Shown piece after piece: positions 1 through 6,756 of a DNA stretch of 64,000 nt (its first letter is position 1; every line of letters starts with the position of its first letter). The DNA is taken from contig CAMFEK010000001.1 in the NCBI GenBank assembly GCA_945949395.1, forward strand, positions 156,780 through 220,779, in the 5' to 3' direction. The translations under genes and the position numbers were made by a program. The DNA is from an uncultured Clostridia bacterium. GTDB taxonomy: Bacteria > Bacillota > Clostridia > Christensenellales > Borkfalkiaceae. The notes below the pieces were generated by a model. That model searched no databases and had not been told where the DNA came from. It saw only the letters and a list, made by a program, of their open reading frames with translations.

Positions 1-1680
1 GCCGTTGACGCATCCGCCGGGGCAAGCCATGATCTCGACGAACAGATAGTTCTTTTCTCCGCTTTGGATCATTTCAATGACCTTGCGGGCGTTGCTAAGT
101 CCGCTGGCTACGCAGACGTTGACCTCCGTTCCCGCGATGCGGTAGGTTGCCTCCTTGATGCCGCTCGTGCCGCGCACGTCCATAAATTCGAGTTTCTCGT
201 TCGTGCCGTCGATGAGGCAAGCGGCGGTGCGGAGCGCCGCCTCCATCACGCCGCCCGTCGCGCCGAACAGCGCGCCCGCGCCGGAGGCGATGGCAAAGGG
301 ATTGTCGAATTCCTCGCCCTGAAGATCCTTAAACGCGATGCCCGCGCCCTTGATCATGCGGGAGAGTTCTCTCGTCGTGATCGCGACGTCGACGTCGGGG
401 ATCCCCGCGTTGGAAAGCTCGGGGCGGGAAACCTCGAATTTCTTCGCCGTGCAGGGAATGACGGATACGACGTAGAGATCTTTCGGGTCGATATTATTCT
501 TTTGACAGTAGTAGCTCTTGAGGAGAGCGCCGAACATGCTTTGGGGGGATTTGCAGGTGGAAAGGTTGGGCAAAAGTTCGGGATAGTTGTGCTCGCAGAA
601 CTTGATCCAACCGGGACAGCAGGACGTGAACATGGGGAGAGGTTTATCCGACTTGATCCGTTCGAGAAGTTCGTTCGCCTCTTCCATGATGGTGAGGTCG
701 GCGGTCACGTTCATGTTAAAGACGGAAACGTCGCCGAGCATCTTGATCGCTTGCACCATTTTGCCTTCGACGTTCGTGCCCACGGGCATTCCGAAACATT
801 CGCCGAGGGTAGCGGCAATGGAGGGAGCCGCGAAGAATACGACCTTCTTCTGGGGGGCGGAAATGGCGTCCCAAATCTCGTCGATGTTGCTCTTTTCGTA
901 GAGAGCGCCGACGGGGCAGGATACGATACATTGACCGCAACCGACGCAGGACGTCGCGGAAAGTCCCGTGTCGAACGGAGAGCCGACGTGTACGTCGAAA
1001 CCTCTTCGGATCTGTCCGATCGCGCCGACGGTCTGTACCTTGTCGCAGGTGGATACGCAACGGAGGCATTGAATGCACTTGTTGTTATCCCGCACGACAT
1101 AGGGCGCGGAATCGTCGATCTTGTAGATGGGTTCTTCGCCCTTGAATCTGTCCTCGTCGATCGCGTAGTCGTAGGCGAGCTTTTGCAATTCGCAGTTGTT
1201 CCCTCTCACGCAGGAAAGGCACTTTTTGTGGTGGGTGGAGAGAATGAGCTCGATCGTCGTCTTGCGGGAGGAGCGGACGAGCGGGGTGTTGGTGAGTACC
1301 TCCATGCCCTCCTCTACGGGGTATACGCAGGAGGCGACGAGTCCCCTTCTTCCGACGATCTCGACGACGCACACGCGGCAGGCGCCGAGGCAGCGACAGC
1401 TCTCGATGGAGAAGAGCCCGTCGGGCGTGCATTCTCCCGTCTTGATGCCGAGCCTTTCTTCGATCGCCGATAAAATTTTATCCGCGCCCTTCACGTAGCA
1501 GGCGGTTCCGAGGCATACGCTGATCCGGTGCTCGCCCTTGGGGGTGAGCGAGAATTGAGAATAGAAGGTCGCAACGCCGTAAACTTCGCTGAGCGGTACG
1601 CCGAGACCCTCCGCAATCATCTTCTGTACTTCGTAGGGGAGATAGCCGTAAATTCCCTGCGCTTCCTGCAAGGTGGGCAT
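1..1680 (-). CDS. [FeFe]-hydrogenase catalytic subunit with an N-terminal NuoE-like module (C-terminus off window)
   Basis: Reads leftward from ATG 1680 (GGAGG just upstream) and is open to the window edge. Residues 1-101 are a NuoE/HydC-type thioredoxin-like [2Fe-2S] domain with the exact C-x4-C-x35-C-x3-C set (C56, C61, C97, C101). From about residue 99 the sequence is HydA: the end of a plant-type ferredoxin domain (C104, C118), an H-x3-C-x2-C-x5-C site, two [4Fe-4S] motifs (CIQCLRCVSTC, CVGCGQCIVSC), then H-cluster motifs TSCCPGW, PCTAKKFE and MACPGGC. The family reversibly reduces protons to H2 in the cytoplasm using ferredoxin and/or NADH. The rest of NuoE, any HydB flavoprotein and the first ferredoxin cysteine of HydA are absent. 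The first NuoE helix is also missing. The H-cluster motifs visible are intact, so catalysis seems possible. Confidence 0.85.
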   Translation of the reverse strand, partial: MPTLQEAQGIYGYLPYEVQKMIAEGLGVPLSEVYGVATFYSQFSLTPKGEHRISVCLGTACYVKGADKILSAIEERLGIKTGECTPDGLFSIESCRCLGACRVCVVEIVGRRGLVASCVYPVEEGMEVLTNTPLVRSSRKTTIELILSTHHKKCLSCVRGNNCELQKLAYDYAIDEDRFKGEEPIYKIDDSAPYVVRDNNKCIQCLRCVSTCDKVQTVGAIGQIRRGFDVHVGSPFDTGLSATSCVGCGQCIVSCPVGALYEKSNIDEIWDAISAPQKKVVFFAAPSIAATLGECFGMPVGTNVEGKMVQAIKMLGDVSVFNMNVTADLTIMEEANELLERIKSDKPLPMFTSCCPGWIKFCEHNYPELLPNLSTCKSPQSMFGALLKSYYCQKNNIDPKDLYVVSVIPCTAKKFEVSRPELSNAGIPDVDVAITTRELSRMIKGAGIAFKDLQGEEFDNPFAIASGAGALFGATGGVMEAALRTAACLIDGTNEKLEFMDVRGTSGIKEATYRIAGTEVNVCVASGLSNARKVIEMIQSGEKNYLFVEIMACPGGCVNG

Positions 1681-1698
1681 GAGTCCTCCGGGTGGAGA

Positions 1699-1707
1699 TG
1701 GTATAAT
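1699..1707 (+). promoter_or_regulatory. Extended -10 promoter of the TetR gene
   Basis: TG-G-TATAAT lies in the 33-bp gap between the divergent hydrogenase and TetR starts. The first ATG (1714) is 6 nt after the -10, so transcription should begin at or next to the start codon. No good -35 is seen. The same gap carries the hydrogenase ribosome binding site on the other strand, so a repressor bound here could affect both genes. Confidence 0.6.
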
Positions 1708-1713
1708 GGGGGT

Positions 1714-2307
1714 ATGAAGGGAAATATGCAAAACAAAGCCGTCTATATAAAGTGCAAACAAGCACTGCTTTCTCTCATAAAGAGAACGTCCTTCGATTGC
1801 GTGGGAATCAAGGACGTCGTAAGCGAGTGTGGATTTTCAAGGCAATATTTTTACCGCTTTTACGCGGATAAGTTCGATCTCGTCTACGATATCTTCGAGG
1901 AAGGGTTCCTCGCCGCGGGCGATATCTTCACGTTCGAGCGTTTCGTTCCGCAGTTCCTGCGGGAAATCGAAAAGAATGCTGTTCTGTATCGGAAGATTAT
2001 GGAATCGAGCTACTTTTTCGATCTGTACCGCCTGTTTTTCACGGCGGGGAGGGCGTCCGCGATCGTCCTCGCGGAATCGGCGTTTCTTCGCAAATTTTCG
2101 CCCGAACAGGAGGCGGGGATAGATTTTTTGTTCCACGGCTTGGTCTCCGTGCTCTTTGAACGGCTCATGACGGGCAAGGTGGTTGATTCGGGCAGGACGA
2201 TAAAGATCGCGGCGGGATTTTCGCGGGAGCTAAACTTTCTTTTTCGGGAAACGGCTACGACGGAGCAGATCGTCTATAAAATGAAAAAGCTGTACTACGA
2301 AAAATAA
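1714..2307 (+). CDS. TetR/AcrR-family transcriptional regulator
   Basis: A 197-residue protein. The N-terminal helix-turn-helix (about residues 20-60, including DVVSECGFSRQYFYRFYADKF) is typical of TetR DNA-binding domains. The alpha-helical C-terminal half would be the ligand/dimer domain, and its ligand is unknown. It is divergent from the hydrogenase gene, with 33 bp between start codons, so control of that gene or of itself is a fair inference. Two starts are possible: ATG 1714, which coincides with the predicted transcription start (leaderless), or ATG 1726 with AAGGG ahead of it. I chose 1714. Confidence 0.85.
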   Translation: MKGNMQNKAVYIKCKQALLSLIKRTSFDCVGIKDVVSECGFSRQYFYRFYADKFDLVYDIFEEGFLAAGDIFTFERFVPQFLREIEKNAVLYRKIMESSYFFDLYRLFFTAGRASAIVLAESAFLRKFSPEQEAGIDFLFHGLVSVLFERLMTGKVVDSGRTIKIAAGFSRELNFLFRETATTEQIVYKMKKLYYEK

Positions 2308-2337
2308 AGGGATTGTCGGAAAATCTTGACGAAAACT

Positions 2338-2376
2338 CCGCCCGCCGCGTTTCTCTCCGAAAAACGCGGCGGGCGG
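2338..2376 (-). terminator. Intrinsic terminator after the asparaginase gene
   Basis: A GC-rich hairpin (CCGCCCGCCGCGTTT paired with AAACGCGGCGGGCGG) is followed on the minus strand by a short T stretch. It sits between the convergent TetR and asparaginase genes and may act in both directions. Confidence 0.65.
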
Positions 2377-2400
2377 TAAGAAAACGGTTTTGCCTCGCCG

Positions 2401-3378
2401 CTATAAGATATCTTTCGCGACGGGGGTGGAAAAGAGTTCTTTGAACGAGCCTTTTTGGCAGAGCGCCCACATGGATTTCGCGATCACGCTCTCGATCGTC
2501 ATGTCGTACGCCTCGATCAGCTCGTATTTTTTCTTGATCTTCGCGCCCACGCGGTAGACCATCATGTCGCTCCCCTCGTGCGGCACCTGCGTGGTCACGA
2601 CCACCTTCACGCCCGAAAGAACGAGCTTTTCAATGCCGTCCGCAAAGTCCGCGCTCTCGTAATAGGGAATGCCGCCGACGCCGAAACTTTCGATCACGAC
2701 GGCGTGATAGTGCGCCGAAAGATAATCGAAGATGGAAACGTCCATGCCCGGCACGAGCTGAAGGGCAAAGACGGAAGGGTCGAGCTCGTGGAAAAAGGTC
2801 ACCTGCCCCTTCTCTTCGGGCACGTACACGATGAGCTTATCGCGCAGAAAACTTGCCACTTCGGGATAGTCCACGCTGGAAAACGCGTTGAAGCTCTTCG
2901 TCCGCACCTTTCTCGCGCGCGTGCCGAGGATAACTTTCCCGTTGAAAACGAGTTTCACGCCGCACGCTCTGTCGTCGGCGGCGTAGCGGAAGGCGTCGCG
3001 CAGGTTGTTGCGCGCGTCGCTGTCTCTGTCGGCGATGGATTTTTGCGAGCCCGTAAACACGACGGGCTTTCCGTTGCCCTGAATCAGGTAGGAAAGCGTC
3101 GCCACGGCGTACGCCATCGTGTCCGTGCCGTGCGTCACCACGAATCCGTCGTACGCCTCGTAGTTTTCTTCGATTTTTTTCGCGAGGGCGAGCCAATGCC
3201 TATAACATACGTTCGTGCTGTCGAGATTGAAAAGCTGTAACGTATCGACGGAGCAGAGCTCTCCGATTTCGGGAACGGCGTCTAACAGCTCGCTCGTGGT
3301 GATGGCGGGCGTAAGCCCCGTTTCGGTGGGTACGGAAGCGATCGTTCCGCCCGTTGCAATAAAAAGTATCTTCTTCAT
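2401..3378 (-). CDS. ansA: Type I (cytoplasmic) L-asparaginase
   Basis: A 325-residue member of the asparaginase/glutaminase family, hydrolysing L-asparagine to aspartate and ammonia. The first active-site threonine is in ATGGTIAS (T12) and the second catalytic motif is THGTD (residues 82-86). Length and lack of a signal peptide fit the cytoplasmic AnsA type. ATG 3378 is preferred over an in-frame GTG at 3396, because the GTG lies inside the -10 region. There is no ribosome binding site; the promoter places the transcription start 0-2 nt before the ATG, suggesting a leaderless message. It is a single-gene unit with its own terminator. Confidence 0.93.
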   Translation of the reverse strand: MKKILFIATGGTIASVPTETGLTPAITTSELLDAVPEIGELCSVDTLQLFNLDSTNVCYRHWLALAKKIEENYEAYDGFVVTHGTDTMAYAVATLSYLIQGNGKPVVFTGSQKSIADRDSDARNNLRDAFRYAADDRACGVKLVFNGKVILGTRARKVRTKSFNAFSSVDYPEVASFLRDKLIVYVPEEKGQVTFFHELDPSVFALQLVPGMDVSIFDYLSAHYHAVVIESFGVGGIPYYESADFADGIEKLVLSGVKVVVTTQVPHEGSDMMVYRVGAKIKKKYELIEAYDMTIESVIAKSMWALCQKGSFKELFSTPVAKDIL

Positions 3379-3386
3379 ATAATGGA

Positions 3387-3415
3387 ATTGTATCACCGCG
3401 CGGGCGAATAGTCAA
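3387..3415 (-). promoter_or_regulatory. Sigma-A promoter of the asparaginase gene
   Basis: TTGACT (3415-3410), a 17-bp spacer and TACAAT (3392-3387) on the minus strand. The -10 ends 8 nt before the ATG, leaving no room for a Shine-Dalgarno leader. Confidence 0.8.
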
Positions 3416-3551
3416 ATAAACGGAGGCGGCTATCAAAAAAGAAAGTTGCGGGCAAAAATCTCGCAATACGAGAGAAATTCTCGCACGCATAGGTAGCTTT
3501 TTCTTTGACGAAATGATAGAATGACGGTAAAGAAACAGCAAGGAGTCAACT

Positions 3552-4841
3552 ATGGAAAAGAAAACGATAGGGAAATTCATCGCGGCGCTCCGCAAAGCCA
3601 ACGGCATGACGCAAAGGGAACTCAGCGAAAGGCTTTTCGTCTCGGATAAGACGGTCAGCCGATGGGAATGCGACGAATGCACGCCCGAAATTTCTTTACT
3701 CCCCTCGATAGCGGAAATCTTTTCTGTCACCGTCGACGAGCTCGTCAGGGGCGAGCGAAATCGAGCGGGCGCGGAGGATGCCGAGGCGGAGGAACGGCAA
3801 AGAGGGAAACGGGATAAACAGTTTAAGCGGATGCTGGATAAAAACAATAAAAAGTACAAAAATCTGACGCTGATCTCCGTCGGCATCACGCTTTTCGGTC
3901 TTTTGGCGGCGATGGTCTCCAACCTCGCCTTTTCCAAGGGGTTGATCGCCTTTTGCCTCTCCGCCGCCTTTTGCGCGGCGAGCGAGATCTGTCAGATATG
4001 CTTTTCCATCAACGCCCGAATCCCGGAGAAGGAAGAGGAGTTCTACGCGAATGAAATTCGTTCGGCGAATACGGGCGTGACGAGGACAGCCGTTCGGATC
4101 ACCTTTTTGAACCTCGCAGCGCTCGCCTTTTCCCTGCCGCTCGTCACGCTGATCAACGGCGTAAATTACGGCATGAGCTTTTCCTCTTGGCTGCTTTACG
4201 GCGCTCTGTACGCCGTCATCGCGCTCGCGATCGCCTACCTCCTATACGAGTTCTTCGCGCGCAAGATATTATGTGAGCGGAAACTCATATTCCTTTCCGA
4301 CGAGCAAAAGGATAGAGAGGAGAAAAATAAAAAACTGCTCAAAAGAGTTTTGGCGATCGCAGTTCTCGTCGCCCTCCTCCTCGGCGTCGGAATCGTCGTC
4401 TTGAACAGTTTGGATAAAAGCGCCCTCGCCGAGCAACAAACCTTCGACGATTGCGCCGATTTCAAGGCTTTCGTGGAAAGCGATTTCGATCGTTGGGCGG
4501 CGGAGGGAGAGGGCTATATAGACGGCGACGGCAGTTGGACTGTCCAGATCCCCGTCGATCCCGACGGCGGGAAGGAATACGACCGAATCGTAAATTCCAA
4601 AGGAGAGGTCGTCTGCGAGTATTACTATTGCTCCTCGCTGTATCATGAGTTCCGCTTTTCCGAATCCGAGGAGGGGGAGATATCCGTCGCCGTAATCACT
4701 CAAAAAGCGTATTTGCAGGCGGTGCACACCGTCGGGCAGATAGAGTCCGCGCTGTACCTTTTGATGGCGGCGGATTTTGTCCTCGCCGCCCTCGTCTACG
4801 GAATACGCATAAACAGGCGGAAACAAAAGCAAAATCCTTGA
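3552..4841 (+). CDS. XRE-family regulator with a C-terminal membrane region
   Basis: A 429-residue protein. Residues 1-68 form an XRE/Cro helix-turn-helix (GMTQRELSERLFVSDKTVSRWE). After a charged linker come about six hydrophobic segments: two near 105-150, two near 180-230, one near 265-285 and one near 405-425. The two last flank an extracellular or lumenal stretch of about 115 residues. This HTH-plus-membrane layout occurs in many Firmicutes, where the roles are poorly defined. The start is set by AAGGAG 10 nt upstream. Its TGA stop lies within the -35 box of the next gene's promoter. The signal it senses is not evident. Confidence 0.82.
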   Translation: MEKKTIGKFIAALRKANGMTQRELSERLFVSDKTVSRWECDECTPEISLLPSIAEIFSVTVDELVRGERNRAGAEDAEAEERQRGKRDKQFKRMLDKNNKKYKNLTLISVGITLFGLLAAMVSNLAFSKGLIAFCLSAAFCAASEICQICFSINARIPEKEEEFYANEIRSANTGVTRTAVRITFLNLAALAFSLPLVTLINGVNYGMSFSSWLLYGALYAVIALAIAYLLYEFFARKILCERKLIFLSDEQKDREEKNKKLLKRVLAIAVLVALLLGVGIVVLNSLDKSALAEQQTFDDCADFKAFVESDFDRWAAEGEGYIDGDGSWTVQIPVDPDGGKEYDRIVNSKGEVVCEYYYCSSLYHEFRFSESEEGEISVAVITQKAYLQAVHTVGQIESALYLLMAADFVLAALVYGIRINRRKQKQNP

Positions 4842-4866
4842 CAGATATCAAAAAGCGTGTTACAAT
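4838..4866 (+). promoter_or_regulatory. Near-consensus promoter of the cation-efflux gene
   Basis: TTGACA (4838-4843), 17-bp spacer, TACAAT (4861-4866). The TGA stop codon (4839-4841) of the upstream gene is embedded in the -35 hexamer, so the end of one gene and the start of the next transcription unit are compacted into the same bases. Confidence 0.85.
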
Positions 4867-4919
4867 ACTCGGAATTATTACATGAAAATCCCTGCAAGGT
4901 CGCAGGGGGGAGGGGAAAA

Positions 4920-6044
4920 ATGAAATGGTCGGAAGATCGCGAACGCGCGGGCATCGTCAGCGGAATCACGGGCATCGTCTGCAACGTTCTGCTCTGCACG
5001 TTCAAATTCATCGCGGGTACGCTCACGCTCTCCATTTCCATCGTGGCGGACGCCTTCAACAATCTGTCCGACGCCGTGTCGAATATCGTCACGATCATCG
5101 GCTCCGCCGTGTCGGGGAAACCCGTAGATAAGGAACACCCCTTCGGTCACGGGAGAATGGAATACGTCTCCGCGCTCATCGTGGCGTTCCTCATTCTCGT
5201 GATGGGCTTTGAGCTCGGTAAAAGCTCGATAGAGCGCATCATTTCGCCGCAAACGCTCAATTTCAAACCCGTTTACGTCATCGTGCCCGTCGGTTCCGTG
5301 TGCGTAAAAGCCTTTATGGCGGCGTTTAATCACGTCCTATTCCAAAAGACGGGGAACGTCAACTTAAAAGCCGTTCGGCAGGACAGCATCAACGACTGCG
5401 TCGCGACCACCGCCACCCTCGTCGCGCTCGTCGTGGCGGGCAATACCCGTCTCGTTTGGATAGACGGCGCCATCGGTCTTTGCGTCTCCGCGTTCGTTCT
5501 CTTTTCGGGTATCGGCGTATTGAAAGACGTGCTCAGCCCCCTGCTCGGGCAGGCGCCCCCGAAAGAGCTCGTCTCGCAAATTAAAAAGATCATGCTCGAG
5601 GAAGAGAATATCGTGGGCGTGCACGACGTCATCGTTCACGAATACGGCTCGTCGCATATTTTGGCTTCCGCGCACGCGGAAATGCCCGCGAATATCGACG
5701 TGATGAAACTGCACGCCGCCATCGACAGGGCGGAAAAGCGCATCGAGCGGGAATTGCACGTTGCCATGTGTATTCACCTCGATCCCGTCATGATCGACGA
5801 CGAGGAAACCGAGCGCTACCGCGCGCTGACGGAAAAAGTCCTCTTTTCCTATTGCCCCGCCTATACCTTTCACGATTTTCGAATCAAAAAGACGGAGGAG
5901 GGAGTAACGGTCGTATTCGAGCTGGTCATTCCCTTCGACGAAAAGCGCCCGCCGCAGGAGATCGTGCGCGAGATCGAGGCGCTTCTGAAGGGAGAGGAAA
6001 GCTCCCTTCGGGCGATCATTCAGGTCGAGCACGCGTATTCTTAA
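4920..6044 (+). CDS. Cation diffusion facilitator (CDF) family metal efflux protein
   Basis: A 374-residue membrane transporter with six predicted helices and a C-terminal cytoplasmic domain rich in His/Glu. CDF proteins export divalent metals (Zn, Mn, Fe, Co or Cd) in exchange for protons. Visible family motifs are ADAFNNLSDAVSN in helix 2, FGHGRMEYVSAL, and DSINDC in helix 5. The four metal-site positions read N and D in helix 2 and D and D in helix 5. This differs from the D-D/H-D set of zinc exporters such as YiiP, so a substrate other than zinc is possible. ATG 4920 is chosen for the strong GGGGAGGGG ahead of it; an earlier in-frame start at 4857 lies before the promoter's -10. Confidence 0.9.
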   Translation: MKWSEDRERAGIVSGITGIVCNVLLCTFKFIAGTLTLSISIVADAFNNLSDAVSNIVTIIGSAVSGKPVDKEHPFGHGRMEYVSALIVAFLILVMGFELGKSSIERIISPQTLNFKPVYVIVPVGSVCVKAFMAAFNHVLFQKTGNVNLKAVRQDSINDCVATTATLVALVVAGNTRLVWIDGAIGLCVSAFVLFSGIGVLKDVLSPLLGQAPPKELVSQIKKIMLEEENIVGVHDVIVHEYGSSHILASAHAEMPANIDVMKLHAAIDRAEKRIERELHVAMCIHLDPVMIDDEETERYRALTEKVLFSYCPAYTFHDFRIKKTEEGVTVVFELVIPFDEKRPPQEIVREIEALLKGEESSLRAIIQVEHAYS

Positions 6045-6052
6045 ATAACGTT

Positions 6053-6085
6053 CGCCCCGAAAGGTTTTTTCTTTCGGGGCGTTTT
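6053..6085 (+). terminator. Terminator after the CDF gene
   Basis: Hairpin CGCCCCGAAAG / CTTTCGGGGCG followed by TTTT on the plus strand. Confidence 0.8.
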
Positions 6086-6091
6086 ACGTCT

Positions 6092-6122
6092 GAAAAAACA
6101 ACCGCCGAAAAAATCGGCGGTT
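6092..6122 (-). terminator. Terminator after the Nudix gene
   Basis: On the minus strand AACCGCCGA / TCGGCGGTT is followed by a run of six T. It lies back to back with the CDF terminator between two convergent genes. Confidence 0.8.
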
Positions 6123-6135
6123 GCGCGGTATTGCC

Positions 6136-6633
6136 TTAAATTTTTTTCTTGAGCGCGTCTAAAGCGTTGAGTAAAAAGTATTCTGCGGTAGAGCCTTTGC
6201 GAACGTTTTCTTTGGCTTCCTCGACGGTGAACCATTTCACTTCGGAAAGTTCGTCCTGTTTCAAACTGATCGCTTCCGTCTCTTCCACCACGGCGACAAA
6301 ATTGAGCATCAACACGTCGCGGGGGGGATGGTAACGGGAGGACATATATTTGAACTTGATAACGTTGAGTTTCGTCTCTTCTTTGATCTCACGGACGACC
6401 GTCTTTTCGGCGGTTTCACCCTTTTTCACGTATCCGGCGAATAAAATATAATCGTCTTCTCCCGTGTGTTTGGCGAGCAGAATTTTGTCCTGTTTGCGGT
6501 TGGTAACGACCATGGATACCGCTAAATTGAACTGGGGGAATTTGAACGATTCGCACTTGTTGCAATAGGGAACCAAGCCTTCGTTTTCGCAAAAACGCAG
6601 GGCGAGCTTCTCGCCGCATTCTTTGCAAAACAT
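6136..6633 (-). CDS. Nudix hydrolase with an N-terminal zinc ribbon
   Basis: A 165-residue protein. Residues 1-27 hold two CxxC knuckles (CKEC and CNKC), a zinc ribbon like that of NudC-type NADH pyrophosphatases. The Nudix box is G-x5-E-x7-REIKEETKL near residues 70-92, with the catalytic REIKEE core intact. The late glycine of the consensus (EExG) is lysine here. Nudix enzymes cleave nucleoside diphosphates linked to another group, and the substrate cannot be read from the sequence. AAGGAGG precedes the ATG. It has its own promoter and terminator. Confidence 0.88.
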   Translation of the reverse strand: MFCKECGEKLALRFCENEGLVPYCNKCESFKFPQFNLAVSMVVTNRKQDKILLAKHTGEDDYILFAGYVKKGETAEKTVVREIKEETKLNVIKFKYMSSRYHPPRDVLMLNFVAVVEETEAISLKQDELSEVKWFTVEEAKENVRKGSTAEYFLLNALDALKKKI

Positions 6634-6664
6634 AACGTGTCACCTCCTTTTTAAGATATTCTTT

Positions 6665-6693
6665 ATTTTAATATAGTTTTTTTCATTTGTCAA
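6665..6693 (-). promoter_or_regulatory. Promoter of the Nudix gene
   Basis: TTGACA (6693-6688), 17-bp spacer, TAAAAT (6670-6665) on the minus strand in an AT-rich gap. Confidence 0.8.
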
Positions 6694-6714
6694 TATGATT
6701 ATTTTAATTTTTTT

Positions 6715-6745
6715 GTAAAAAATGCGTCCGCTTTCCGGCGGACGC
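6715..6745 (-). terminator. Terminator after the FAD oxidoreductase gene
   Basis: Hairpin GCGTCCGC / GCGGACGC followed by a T-rich run on the minus strand. Confidence 0.8.
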
Positions 6746-6756
6746 GATAGATTTTT

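Noticed and set aside
64-1473. A 469-codon open frame on the plus strand opposite the hydrogenase gene
   Set aside because: It is the shadow of a GC-biased coding strand, with no ribosome binding site and no family motif, while the minus strand encodes a clear hydrogenase.
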